DNA of 52,423 nucleotides from CAYLNK01 sp964384675 (GCA_964384675.1 CAYLNK010000007.1:1-52423); one strand, 5' to 3'. Positions 42,434 to 50,776 are shown, counted from the first letter of the stretch. The notes: a model not told the origin generated them from the sequence alone. Translations and numbers: made by a program.

Positions 42434-44524
42434 TCATCCCGCCGCGAGCTCCTCGAGGAGGACCTCTCCGAGGACCTGCTGGATCTCCAGGTGCAGGCTC
42501 TGCCGCTGGAACAGGAGCGCGTGCAGCTCGGTCTCGAGCCTCCGCGCCTCGGCGACCGCCTCGTCGAGCCGGGCCGTACGATGGCGCGGGTCGACGTCCC
42601 CGGAGTCGACGGCGAGGGAGAAGCCGGGCCAGCGGGTCCCGAGGCGGAGCGCCAGGAAGACCGCGCGCTCCCAGAGTCCGTCCGGCACGGCATTCGGACG
42701 GTCGGGCGTGCGGTCGAGCGCGCGGTAGAAGAGCTGGCTCTTGCCCAGCCGGGCGGCGAGGTCCGGGGCGTCGGTCGCCAGGGCCGCGAGGGTGGCCGGC
42801 GGCGTCCCGTTCCTCTCGAACGCGCGCAACCCCTCGGCCAGCGCGCCGATCGGCTGCGCGTCGTTCACGACGAGGAGGCGCAGGAGGATGAGACCGAGCG
42901 CGTACAGGTCGGCGGGCGTGGAGAAGTCGGGATAGATCCGGTAGCGCGCCCCCGGGACCCTCACCCCGAAGGCCAGCTTGATCCGCCGGAGCGGCGTCTC
43001 GTCGATCTCGAGCGGCTCGGTGATGAACTGGATCTCCTGGGCGGTGTCCCGTGTCCGGAGGCGGCGCCGGGCGGGGACCGTGGTGAGGCCGAGCCCCAGC
43101 GCCTCGTCCTGCAGCGTCAGGACGACCCAGTCCGCTTCCCTCGGGGTCGGGAATATCCCGTAGGTGTCGTAGAGGCGCCCGATCAGGCGATACCTCCCGC
43201 CGTCCAGCTCCTCGAGCTCGCTGAAGACGAGGTCGACCGGTCTCTGGCCCGCGAGGTGGAACTCGACGAGCTCCGGCGCCGCGTACGGCACCGGGGGCTG
43301 GAGCGGCGGGACCACCATCGTGCCCCCGCCCGGCAGAGGGAGGCTGCCGCTGGCCGTCACCCCGTCCAGCCGCGCCACGAAGTTCCAGTACACAGGCAGC
43401 CCGTTGGCCGGCGCGTAGAGGTCGAGCTGGACCCGCTTCGGGTGGAGGTCGAGATGCGCCTGGCCGGTCGCGCGCTGGAAGAGGAGGGCCGCTTCGGCCA
43501 CCTGCCGGAAGAGCGAGATCTTCAGGGCGAAGACCTCGGCGGCGTCGAGACCGGAGCCGTCGGACGCGAGGAGGAAGCGGCGCCCCAGATCCCCCGACGC
43601 CTCGACCCAGCGATGGCGCAGCTGCGCGGCGGCGGCCTCGAGCGTCGACGACGGGCCAGCGGGCGTGAGGTCTTCCCAAGGCCGGCCGCCCAGGAGGTCG
43701 GCCACCTCGTCGAGGTCGAGCGGGGCGAGCCCGGTGAGGACGTACGGAGCGTCGTAGAAGCTGAACGGGAGCCACCGCTCACGAAAGGCCGCGCGCCCGT
43801 CGGCGCCGGCGGCCTTGAGGGCCGCCGCTTCCGCGACGCACTCGGGGCTCGGGAACGCCTCGAGGACGCGAGGCGCCTCGGTGAGGAGCGCGTGCGACAG
43901 CGCGTCGATCAGGTCGACGGCGTTCCCGACGGTGGCGCCGCCCGGGACGACGGGCGGGCGGATCGAGTAGAAGGCGCTGGCGTCCGTCGTGGCGCACGAG
44001 GCGCAGTAGAGGAACCTCTCCAGCGTGGAGGTGAAGACCGGCAGCCGCTTGGCCGCGAGGAGCCGGTCGTCCCGGCACGTCGTGAGCGGCGCGAGGCAAC
44101 GAGGGCACGGCGGGATGAAGAAGCGGCGCGTCGGCCGGCAGTAGAAGAGGGGCGGGAGCGTCCCGGGCGCCGCCCCGGCCAGCGGCTCCAGCCCGACGGA
44201 CCGCGGGAAATGCGGCCCCGCGCTCCGGAGCGACGCGAGACGCGCCCTCTCGGCGGCGAAGCGGCGCTCGAGCTCCGGGGTCGTGAGCCGCTCCTCGCGG
44301 GCCCCGAACGCCTCCCGGAGGTCGGCCGGCAGGACCTTGAGCGCGCACAGGTCGAGGACCGTGTCCGCGTCCCCCTTCACCACGGCGACGTAGACCGGGA
44401 CCCCGTCCGGGTTCGCGAGGGGAAGGAAGCCCCCTCCGAGCGCGGCCGGGCCCGGAACGAGATGCAGGCCGAGGGGCGAGACCCCTCGCACGAGCGGCAG
44501 CAGCTGCGCGGTCTCTAGGGGCAT
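42434..44524 (-). CDS. Zinc-ribbon pseudokinase-like protein of the T6SS locus
   Basis: 696 residues, no signal peptide. I do not know this protein as a named family. Two CxxC pairs (C140/C143 and C174/C177) suggest a zinc ribbon. The C-terminal half has a protein-kinase plan: FALKIS near 332-337 (VAIK-like), HLDLHPKRVQLDL at 357-369 aligning with HRDLKPxNxLLD (Asp kept, Lys to His, Asn to Arg), YAAPELVE at 414-421 (APE motif), and DLYALGLILLRLL at 539-551 (kinase helix F). About 115 extra residues separate the last two. No DFG is visible. The protein may therefore replace PpkA in the threonine-phosphorylation circuit as a pseudokinase. It starts 16 nt after the decarboxylase gene. Confidence 0.66.
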   Translation of the reverse strand: MPLETAQLLPLVRGVSPLGLHLVPGPAALGGGFLPLANPDGVPVYVAVVKGDADTVLDLCALKVLPADLREAFGAREERLTTPELERRFAAERARLASLRSAGPHFPRSVGLEPLAGAAPGTLPPLFYCRPTRRFFIPPCPRCLAPLTTCRDDRLLAAKRLPVFTSTLERFLYCASCATTDASAFYSIRPPVVPGGATVGNAVDLIDALSHALLTEAPRVLEAFPSPECVAEAAALKAAGADGRAAFRERWLPFSFYDAPYVLTGLAPLDLDEVADLLGGRPWEDLTPAGPSSTLEAAAAQLRHRWVEASGDLGRRFLLASDGSGLDAAEVFALKISLFRQVAEAALLFQRATGQAHLDLHPKRVQLDLYAPANGLPVYWNFVARLDGVTASGSLPLPGGGTMVVPPLQPPVPYAAPELVEFHLAGQRPVDLVFSELEELDGGRYRLIGRLYDTYGIFPTPREADWVVLTLQDEALGLGLTTVPARRRLRTRDTAQEIQFITEPLEIDETPLRRIKLAFGVRVPGARYRIYPDFSTPADLYALGLILLRLLVVNDAQPIGALAEGLRAFERNGTPPATLAALATDAPDLAARLGKSQLFYRALDRTPDRPNAVPDGLWERAVFLALRLGTRWPGFSLAVDSGDVDPRHRTARLDEAVAEARRLETELHALLFQRQSLHLEIQQVLGEVLLEELAAG

Positions 44525-44540
44525 GAGAGCGGAGGGGATC

Positions 44541-45956
44541 CTAGCATGTGGAACGGGCCCCGGCTCCGTTCCCGGGGCGCTCGCCGTCCCTCCGGAGACG
44601 CTCCGGAAGCCGCTCGATCGACTTGAGGTCCTCGATCGTCTCCGCCCGCCGGATCACCTCCACGTCTCCGTCGGCCGTGACGAGCACGACCGAAGGACGC
44701 ATCTGGCTGAACTGCATCCACTGCGTCACGTTGTAGGCGCCCACCGGCCGGAGCGCGACGCCATGCCCGGCCTCGAGAGGCGGCAGGGCCACCGACCCGC
44801 GCACGACGTCGATCGCCATGCAGAGCGGACCGTAGAGCACGTGCTCCTCGAGGAGGCCGTCGACGGGCTGGATCGGGATCACGTCGTGCCGGAACCACGG
44901 CGACGTGTAGAGGAGGTTGACGCCCGCGTCCAGGACCAGGCCGCGCGCGCCGCCCGGGAGGCTCCGGGTGCCGACGACCGTCGACAGCAGCGTGCCGGCG
45001 TCGTCGACGAGGGCGCGCCCGCACTCGAGGATCAGGACCGGCGGCTCGTCCCGATCACCGAAGGCGGCGCGCAGCTCCCCGGTGATCGCCTCCGCGTAGG
45101 CCTCGAACGAGGGAGGGGCGCTGCCTTCCGGCGTCCCGGCCAGCACCGCGGAGGAAGCGAAGCCACCTCCGAGGTCGATCGTGGAAAGGGCCGTGCCGAG
45201 CATCTCCTCGACCTCGACCGCGAGCGCCGAGATCCGGCGGGCCGCCTCGCGATACGGCGCGACGGCGCCGACGTGGGTCCCGAGGTGGGCGTGGAGCCCG
45301 GTCAGGCGGAGGTGCGGGCTCGCCGAAAGACGCCTCACCGCGTCGTGCGCCTCGCCCCGCTCGAGGCCGAAGCCGAACCGGTCCCAGGCCGCGCCCAGTC
45401 CGGGCACCAGCTGGCCGATCCGCAGGGCCACACCGAACGGGCGCCCCCGCTCCGACGCGATCCGCTCGAGGAGGTCGAGCTCCTCGAAGCCGTCGACCTG
45501 CACGAGGGCCCCGTCCCCGATGGCGGTCCGGAGGGCGGCCTCCGGCTTCCACGCCCCGTTGAAGACGATGGCCGAGCCCGGTACGCCGAGCCGGCGCGCC
45601 ATGGCGTACTCCGCCGCCGAGACGACCTCGGCGAGCCAGCCTTCCTGGTGCAGCACCGCGCAAACGGCGTCCAGGTGATTCGTCTTGTACGACCACGCGA
45701 AGCGGGTGCGCGGCCAGCGCGACGTGAACGCGTCCCGCATCGCGCGTGCCCTCTCGCGGAGCTCCCGCTCCGAGAAGACGAAGAGCGGCGAGCCGTGGGC
45801 GGCCACCAGCTCCCTCACCGGACGGCCGTCGATCCGCTCGAGCACGCGCCGGCCCGGATGCGGCACCAGCCGGGCGCCGTGCCCGGCGTCGTGGCGCACG
45901 ATGCGGGGCGGCTGGTACGGCTCCCGCGCGCTCACGTCGCCGGGCCCCGCGAGCAT
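44541..45956 (-). CDS. PLP-dependent decarboxylase (type III fold, DapDC/ODC-like)
   Basis: 471 residues. Alanine-racemase-type TIM barrel with the PLP lysine at SYKTN (about K91), the glycine-rich HLGTHVG and LGGGFA loops, and a C-terminal beta domain. ECGRALVDDAGTL replaces the usual EPGRxxV; GPLCMAIDVV holds the catalytic cysteine and GAYNVTQW the PLP/substrate tyrosine. It probably decarboxylates an amino acid or an amino-acyl conjugate. A housekeeping lysA is less likely because it lies among tailoring genes. It overlaps the ATP-grasp gene; the GTG at 45935 gives a classic 4-nt GTGA overlap and may be the real start. It ends 16 nt before the pseudokinase-like T6SS gene. Confidence 0.85.
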   Translation of the reverse strand: MLAGPGDVSAREPYQPPRIVRHDAGHGARLVPHPGRRVLERIDGRPVRELVAAHGSPLFVFSERELRERARAMRDAFTSRWPRTRFAWSYKTNHLDAVCAVLHQEGWLAEVVSAAEYAMARRLGVPGSAIVFNGAWKPEAALRTAIGDGALVQVDGFEELDLLERIASERGRPFGVALRIGQLVPGLGAAWDRFGFGLERGEAHDAVRRLSASPHLRLTGLHAHLGTHVGAVAPYREAARRISALAVEVEEMLGTALSTIDLGGGFASSAVLAGTPEGSAPPSFEAYAEAITGELRAAFGDRDEPPVLILECGRALVDDAGTLLSTVVGTRSLPGGARGLVLDAGVNLLYTSPWFRHDVIPIQPVDGLLEEHVLYGPLCMAIDVVRGSVALPPLEAGHGVALRPVGAYNVTQWMQFSQMRPSVVLVTADGDVEVIRRAETIEDLKSIERLPERLRRDGERPGNGAGARSTC

Positions 45957-46987
45957 CCCCCGACGACGAGCGACTCGTAGACGCCGAGCGGGCTCACCAG
46001 GTCGAGGACGGTCCGCACCGTCATCGCCCCCACGGCGTAGGCGGGGAAAGGCTCCACGTCCTCACCGAGGATCAGGCGGAGGAGCCCCTGCGGCAGGTTC
46101 TGTCCCGCCACCACGGCGAGCGGAATCCAGGACGGCGCGCGCGGGTTGATCTCGATGACGTGGAGCGCGCCGTCGCCTTCCCGGCGAACCAGCTCGAGCT
46201 CGCAGATCCCGGGCCACCGCAGCTCGGCCATCACCGTGGCGACGAGCCGGTCGAGGTCGTCGCTCGCGACCGTGATCCCGCCCCACGCCTTGCCCTGCGC
46301 GTCGATCTGGAGCTTCTTCATCGGCACGGCGCCGAGCACCCGTCCGTCGCGGGCGCCGAGGACCGCGACGTCGTACTCCACGCCGGCGACCCACTCCTGG
46401 AGGACGAGAGGAAGCCCCCACGCGGCGGCGACCCGCTGGAGCGCGCCGTCGAGCAGACCCTCTCCCGCCACGGCTTCGGCGCCGTGAAGCGGTCCCTTCA
46501 CGGCGAGCGGGTAGCCGACCTCACGCGCGAGCCGCCGGGCGTCGTCGAGGCTCCCGCAGACGGCCGTCCGCGGAACGCGGAAGCCCGCCCGCGTCGCGAG
46601 GTCCGGGAGGCCGGCCTTCGAACATGAGCGGAGCTGCTCCCGCGTGGGGAGCAGCACGCGGATCCCCGCCGCCCCGAGCTCCGGCGCGAGCTCGATCAGG
46701 TTCCCGAGCTCCGAGTCGAGCGTCGGCACGACGGCGTCCAGGCCCTCGGCCCGATGGATCTCGAGGAGGCGCTCCCCCGCGTACCGCGCGCCGAGACCCG
46801 GGTACGGCATCAGGTACGTCGCGTCGACGAGGTCCGGCAGGTAGTGAGCCGGCTCGAGGGCGTCGTACGAGAGGCCGACGAAGCGGCCCTCGAATCCGGG
46901 CTCCGAGCGGATCGAGCGGATGAGCGGGAGCCCGGGCTGCATCGCGCCGACCCCGGAAACCGCCACCGTCGGGCCGCGGCGGCTCAT
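45932..46987 (-). CDS. ATP-grasp ligase (CarB/PylC-like)
   Basis: 351 residues. A pre-ATP-grasp Rossmann-like domain (about 1-110) precedes the ATP-grasp fold (about 115-300). The phosphate-binding and ATP-contact stretch is YPLAVKGPLHGAEAV, with LQEWVAGVEYDVAVLG in the middle. The metal-binding HVIEINPRAPSW and QNLPQGLLRLILGEDVEPF end match carbamoyl-phosphate-synthase-type ligases. Such enzymes join carboxylates to amines via acyl phosphates. With the PqqD-like protein before it and the PLP decarboxylase after it, it may extend a peptide or amino-acid scaffold. It overlaps the PqqD-like gene by 4 nt (ATGA), so the operon is tightly coupled. Its substrate is unknown. Confidence 0.85.
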   Translation of the reverse strand: MSRRGPTVAVSGVGAMQPGLPLIRSIRSEPGFEGRFVGLSYDALEPAHYLPDLVDATYLMPYPGLGARYAGERLLEIHRAEGLDAVVPTLDSELGNLIELAPELGAAGIRVLLPTREQLRSCSKAGLPDLATRAGFRVPRTAVCGSLDDARRLAREVGYPLAVKGPLHGAEAVAGEGLLDGALQRVAAAWGLPLVLQEWVAGVEYDVAVLGARDGRVLGAVPMKKLQIDAQGKAWGGITVASDDLDRLVATVMAELRWPGICELELVRREGDGALHVIEINPRAPSWIPLAVVAGQNLPQGLLRLILGEDVEPFPAYAVGAMTVRTVLDLVSPLGVYESLVVGGCSRGPAT

Positions 46988-47298
46988 TCGTCGACGGTCC
47001 GGACCAGACCGAGCTCACGGAGCCGGGAGAGGAAGCGCTCCACGTCCCGGCGCGCCACGTCGTCGGCCACGTCGAACCTCTCGACCACGAATCGCCACGT
47101 CTCCCGCGAGTCGACTCCCGCGAGGAGCGCCTCGAGCACGGCCGCGGCGGTCCGGTTCGTCGAGTACGACTCGGCGTTGGATCCGTCGAAGAGGAACCCG
47201 GACTCCGAGAGGCGAAGCGGGGACCTCGCGAGCACGAGACGTGGCACGACCGGCCCCGCCCGACGCGCTCCGATCGTGCCTTCGAGGGATTCGCTCAC
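46984..47298 (-). CDS. PqqD-like peptide-binding (RRE) protein
   Basis: About 104 residues from a GTG at 47298 with GGAG 6 nt upstream; GTGs at 47310 or 47346 are alternatives. The PqqD fold is visible: LARSPLRLSESGFLFDG, then YSTNRTAAAVLEALLAG (the normal YxLNxxGxxIWxLL), and the helices FVVERFDV and VERFLSRLRELGLV. PqqD domains bind the leader of a ribosomal peptide or, in some clusters, act as carriers beside PLP and ATP-grasp enzymes. No radical SAM enzyme or precursor peptide is adjacent. It lies 16 nt after the O-methyltransferase gene and overlaps the ATP-grasp gene by 4 nt. Confidence 0.78.
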   Translation of the reverse strand: MSESLEGTIGARRAGPVVPRLVLARSPLRLSESGFLFDGSNAESYSTNRTAAAVLEALLAGVDSRETWRFVVERFDVADDVARRDVERFLSRLRELGLVRTVDE

Positions 47299-47314
47299 GT
47301 GACGCTCCACGCTA

Positions 47315-48322
47315 TCAACCCGAAGGACGGGCCGCAACGAGGACACCGTGGATCGAATCCCGCGACCTGGGGAACGACCGGATCGACCCGAAGCCGGCCT
47401 CGGCCGCCGCCTCCCGGTACCAGGCGGACGGCTTGTACGTCTCCGCGCCGAAGTCGTCGTAGGCCAGGTAGCTGTGCTCCCAGGCCAGCGCCAGCGCCGG
47501 GTTGTCGTCGCGGAACGGCTCGGCGACCACGAGGGCGCCCCCGGGGACGAGGGCCCGCCACGCCCTGGCGAGGAGCATCCGGCAAGTGGCCGGATCCCAG
47601 TCCGCGAGCACGCGGGAGAAGAGGACCAGGTCGAAGCCGCCGGGCAGCTCGTCCGTCCGGAAGTCGCCCTCCACGACGGCGACCCGTGACCCGAGCGACG
47701 TCGCCGCCACGTTCGCGCGCGCGAGCGCGGCCGCCTGCGGCACGTTGAAGACGGTCGCGTGGAGGGGGAAGCGCCGGACCAGCTCGCAGGCCATGGTCGC
47801 GTCGCCGCCGCCCACGTCGAGCATCCGGGCCACGCTCGAGAAGTCGAACCTCGACTCGATCTCGCGCAGGGTCAGGAGAGCGCCCGAGCGCATCCACTCG
47901 TGGAGGAGCCGCGTGTCCTCTGGAACGGCCGGGGGATATCGGACGTGCTGCGGCACCGCACCGCCGCGCACGACGAGCGCCATGTCCGGCGCCGTCGCGA
48001 TCCGCCAGTACCGGAGGAACTCCCGGTAGAAGTAGCCCGCGGGCCCGTGGCGCTCGGCGAGGGACGCGAGGAGCCCGCCCGCCCCGACGCGCCCCTCGAC
48101 CACGGTGACGAGGCCCGCCGAGCGGAGGAGGGCCATCCACTTCCGGGCGCGCCTCCCGTCGAGCCCCAGGCGCGAGACGACCTCGTCCTCCAGGAGCGGT
48201 CCGTGCTCCGCGAGGAGGCGGTCGAGCCCGAGCTCCACCGCCGAGGCGAGGAGGCCCGCGCGCGCGGCTCCGGCGAGCACGTCGTAGAACTCGTCCTCGA
48301 TCGCGAGCGGGCCCCGCTCCAT
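47315..48322 (-). CDS. SAM-dependent O-methyltransferase (acetylserotonin/polyketide OMT type)
   Basis: 335 residues. An N-terminal winged-helix dimerisation domain (about 12-90) precedes a class I methyltransferase fold with SAM motif I LDVGGGDATMACELV (about 170-185) and motif II VAVVEGDFR. The later DLVLFSRVLADWDPA segment resembles the catalytic-histidine region of Methyltransf_2 enzymes but has Asp in place of the usual His-Asp pair. It probably methylates a hydroxyl or carboxyl on a small molecule. It is the first gene of the minus-strand run and is divergent from the P450 gene across 75 nt. No strong Shine-Dalgarno precedes its ATG. Confidence 0.83.
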   Translation of the reverse strand: MERGPLAIEDEFYDVLAGAARAGLLASAVELGLDRLLAEHGPLLEDEVVSRLGLDGRRARKWMALLRSAGLVTVVEGRVGAGGLLASLAERHGPAGYFYREFLRYWRIATAPDMALVVRGGAVPQHVRYPPAVPEDTRLLHEWMRSGALLTLREIESRFDFSSVARMLDVGGGDATMACELVRRFPLHATVFNVPQAAALARANVAATSLGSRVAVVEGDFRTDELPGGFDLVLFSRVLADWDPATCRMLLARAWRALVPGGALVVAEPFRDDNPALALAWEHSYLAYDDFGAETYKPSAWYREAAAEAGFGSIRSFPRSRDSIHGVLVAARPSG

Positions 48323-48397
48323 CCCCGGGAGACTCTTACGCCGCTCCGGCCGCCGTCAAGGATGGTAAGTTCGATCGTCGACCACGAAGGTGCTCCG
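48323..48397. promoter_or_regulatory. Divergent promoter region of the biosynthetic cluster
   Basis: A 75-nt gap. TAAGTT (48366-48371) is a possible -10 for the P450 gene, and TAAGAG (minus strand, about 48333-48338) a possible -10 for the methyltransferase gene about 10 nt before its ATG. No operator repeat is obvious. Confidence 0.35.
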
Positions 48398-49606
48398 ATG
48401 GCTGCCGACCTCGAGCCGCTCTACGACCCGTTGTCGCCGCGCTTCCGCGTCGACCCGTATCCGGACCTGCACCGCCTGAGGCGCGCCGATCCGGTCCACT
48501 GGTCGCCGTCGGGCTGGTGCTGGGTGCTGACCCGCTACCGCGACATCCAGCAGGTCCTCGCCGACCGGCGATTCGGGATCGGGCTCGACCGGCTGATGGC
48601 CGTCCCGGAGCTCGCCGCGGTCTTCGCGGAGCCGTACAACCGGATCATCCGGACGCAGCTCCTCTCCTCCGATCCGCCGGCGCACGCGCGCCTGCGTACG
48701 GTGCTCGGGCAGGCGTTCAGCCCGACCCGCCTCGCCGCTCTGCGGGAGGAGACGGCCCGGGTGGTCGACGCGCTCGTCGGGGACGCGCGCCGGCGGGGCG
48801 GGCTCGACCTGATCGCCGACTTCGCTCACCCGCTCCCCTTCCGGGTGATCTGCCGGGTGCTGGAGGTGCCGGAAGAGGGGAGCGCGCCGCTCGAGGGCTG
48901 GACCCACGACCTGATGCGCACCACCGACCCGACGCCGATGACCCGCGCGGAGACGGACCGGGCGAACGAGGCGGCCCGCGGATTCCGCGGCTTCTTCCTG
49001 GCCAAGGCCGAGCGGGCGGGTGACGGCGTGGGCGACGGCTTCTTCGCCGGGCTCGTCGCCGCGCGGAACGCCGGGACGATCTCCGAGGAGGAGCTGGTGG
49101 CGAACCTGATCCTCTTCTTCTGCGCCGGCCACGACACCACGACCAATCTCCTCGGGAACGGCCTCCTGGCGCTCTTCCGGAATCCCGGGCAGCTCCGGCT
49201 GCTGCGCGAGGATCCGAGCCTCGCGCGGGGGGCGGTGGACGAGCTCCTCCGCTACGACACCTCCGTGACGATCGCGCGGCGCACGGCGCTCGAGCCCGTC
49301 GAGGTCGGCGGGCGGGTCGTCGGCGAGGGGCAGTACGTGCTCTGCCTCCTCAACGCCGGCAACCGGGACCCCGAGGTCTTCCCCGACCCCGACCGCCTCG
49401 ACGTGCGGCGCCCGAACGTGCGGCCGCTCTCCTTCGGCGGCGGGATCCATCACTGCCTCGGCGCGACCCTCGCGCGGATCGAGGTCGAGGTCGCCCTCTG
49501 CGGCCTCCTCGCCGGTCTCCCGGCGCTCCGCCCCGTCTCGCTCGAGCCGCCGTGGCGCCAGAACGTCTTCGTGCGCGGGCTCGAGTCGCTGCCGGCGGTC
49601 GCATGA
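48398..49606 (+). CDS. Cytochrome P450 (bacterial class I)
   Basis: 402 residues, the normal CYP length. I-helix oxygen motif FFCAGHDTTTN, ExxR at ELLRYD, and heme-binding FGGGIHHCLG with the proximal cysteine near residue 347. Substrate is unknown. It should oxidise the product of the neighbouring enzymes; ferredoxin and reductase are not nearby. The ATG at 48398 follows GAAGG by 8 nt; an upstream in-frame start is possible but would lengthen the N-terminus. Its stop overlaps the TylF-like gene (ATGA). Confidence 0.93.
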   Translation: MAADLEPLYDPLSPRFRVDPYPDLHRLRRADPVHWSPSGWCWVLTRYRDIQQVLADRRFGIGLDRLMAVPELAAVFAEPYNRIIRTQLLSSDPPAHARLRTVLGQAFSPTRLAALREETARVVDALVGDARRRGGLDLIADFAHPLPFRVICRVLEVPEEGSAPLEGWTHDLMRTTDPTPMTRAETDRANEAARGFRGFFLAKAERAGDGVGDGFFAGLVAARNAGTISEEELVANLILFFCAGHDTTTNLLGNGLLALFRNPGQLRLLREDPSLARGAVDELLRYDTSVTIARRTALEPVEVGGRVVGEGQYVLCLLNAGNRDPEVFPDPDRLDVRRPNVRPLSFGGGIHHCLGATLARIEVEVALCGLLAGLPALRPVSLEPPWRQNVFVRGLESLPAVA

Positions 49607-50343
49607 GCCCGGAAGAGGCCGTGGCGTGGCTGCGGTACGACGCCCGGCTCCCGTTCTTCGTGAACGCCGTCCAGCTCCTGAACTGGGAGCGGGTGGAAGG
49701 CGACATCCTGGAGTTCGGCGTGGGGAGCGGCCGGAGCCTCGCGCTCCTCGCCCTCCTCCAGGCCGAGAACCTGACCTACTGGCGGTACGGCGACGCGGCC
49801 TGCACGTCGCGCCGCGTGCTCGGCTTCGACTCGCTCGAGGGGCTCCCCGAGCCGGGCGAGCCGCATCCTCGCTGGGAGGCGGGCTCCTTCTCCCGGAACT
49901 ACCTGCCCGGGCACCCCGCCCTGGAGCTCGGGCAGAAGGTGACGCCAGACGCGCTCCGGACTCTCTTCGCGCGATGCGGCCTCCCGGAGCCGACGCTCGA
50001 GATCGGCCCCTTCGAGCGGACGATCCCGGCCGCGATCCCTTCGAGGGTGCCGAAGGCGGCGCTGGTGCACGTCGACTGCGACCTCTACGAGTCGGCACGG
50101 ACGGTCCTCTTCGGAGTCGAGCCCGCGCTCCAGGACGGCACCCTCGTCTGCTTCGACGACTGGTTCATGTACCGCGGGAGCCCGGACAAGGGTGAGGCGC
50201 GCGCGTTCCGCGAGTTCCTGGAGGCGCATCCTCGCTGGCGCGCCGTCCCGTACCAGACCTACTCCGTGTTCTGCCGGTCCTTCATCCTCCACCGGCGTCC
50301 GGCCGACGGGCCCGCGTCAGTCGCGGGGTGGGACGAGCCCTGA
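49603..50343 (+). CDS. TylF-type methyltransferase
   Basis: 246 residues of the TylF/MycF (macrocin O-methyltransferase) family: GDILEFGVGSGRSL for SAM, a VLGFDSLEGLPE turn, then HVDCDLYESAR and CFDDWFMYRG, which carry the divalent-metal aspartates. These enzymes usually methylate sugar hydroxyls on natural products; another hydroxylated scaffold is also possible. Start and P450 stop overlap by 4 nt. It overlaps the convergent DUF1795 gene by 27 nt at the 3' end. Confidence 0.87.
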   Translation: MSPEEAVAWLRYDARLPFFVNAVQLLNWERVEGDILEFGVGSGRSLALLALLQAENLTYWRYGDAACTSRRVLGFDSLEGLPEPGEPHPRWEAGSFSRNYLPGHPALELGQKVTPDALRTLFARCGLPEPTLEIGPFERTIPAAIPSRVPKAALVHVDCDLYESARTVLFGVEPALQDGTLVCFDDWFMYRGSPDKGEARAFREFLEAHPRWRAVPYQTYSVFCRSFILHRRPADGPASVAGWDEP

Positions 50344-50763
50344 CACGATGGCCCGGAACGTCGGGCGGACCGCGTCCCGCTCCGCCGGTGTCGTCGTCTC
50401 GGTGATCACCCCGAGCCGGCGGCCGCGGCGCACGAAGAGCTGGCGCTGAACGACGGGCGTCGGTCCGTCCGCGAGCGTGTAGGAGAGGATGACCTCCCGC
50501 GCCTCCTCGGCGCCGGGATGCGCCAGGGGACGCGGCCCCTCCACCTCGGGCTCTCCGAGCACCCCGCGGAACGAGTCGAGCTGACGGTCGACGTAAGCCG
50601 TGAGCGTCTCCCCCTCGGCCAGCTCGTCGGCCCCGAGGACGACGCTGCTCGGGAAACGGCCGGTCTCGACGCGCCGGAGGCCGGCCCCGGGCCGGGGCTC
50701 CCAGCCGGCGGGGCAGGTGCCGAAGGTCCAGCCCTGGACGACGAGCGGCGGCGTGGCGGGCAT
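50317..50763 (-). CDS. DUF1795 Eag-type T6SS effector chaperone
   Basis: 148 residues, the usual Eag size, no signal peptide. The DcrB/PsbP-like fold shows as alternating strands with LTAYVDRQLDSFRG, PVVQRQLFVRRGRRLGVIT and a final helix TFRAIVSGL. Eag proteins (EagR/EagT) shield the transmembrane segments of PAAR-linked effectors and load them on VgrG. The PAAR protein two genes upstream has exactly such a segment, which supports the call. AAGGAGG 8 nt before the ATG is a strong ribosome-binding site. It lies 13 nt after the preceding gene. Confidence 0.8.
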   Translation of the reverse strand: MPATPPLVVQGWTFGTCPAGWEPRPGAGLRRVETGRFPSSVVLGADELAEGETLTAYVDRQLDSFRGVLGEPEVEGPRPLAHPGAEEAREVILSYTLADGPTPVVQRQLFVRRGRRLGVITETTTPAERDAVRPTFRAIVSGLVPPRD

Positions 50764-50776
50764 CTCGCAGGCCTCC

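Noticed and set aside
44541..47298. Exosortase-associated PLP decarboxylase/PqqD set
   Set aside because: Such genes occur in exosortase loci, but no exosortase, PEP-CTERM protein or polysaccharide gene is present here.
47345..47365. A GATCGAATCCC stretch resembling a tRNA T-loop
   Set aside because: It is inside the methyltransferase gene and no cloverleaf arms fit around it.
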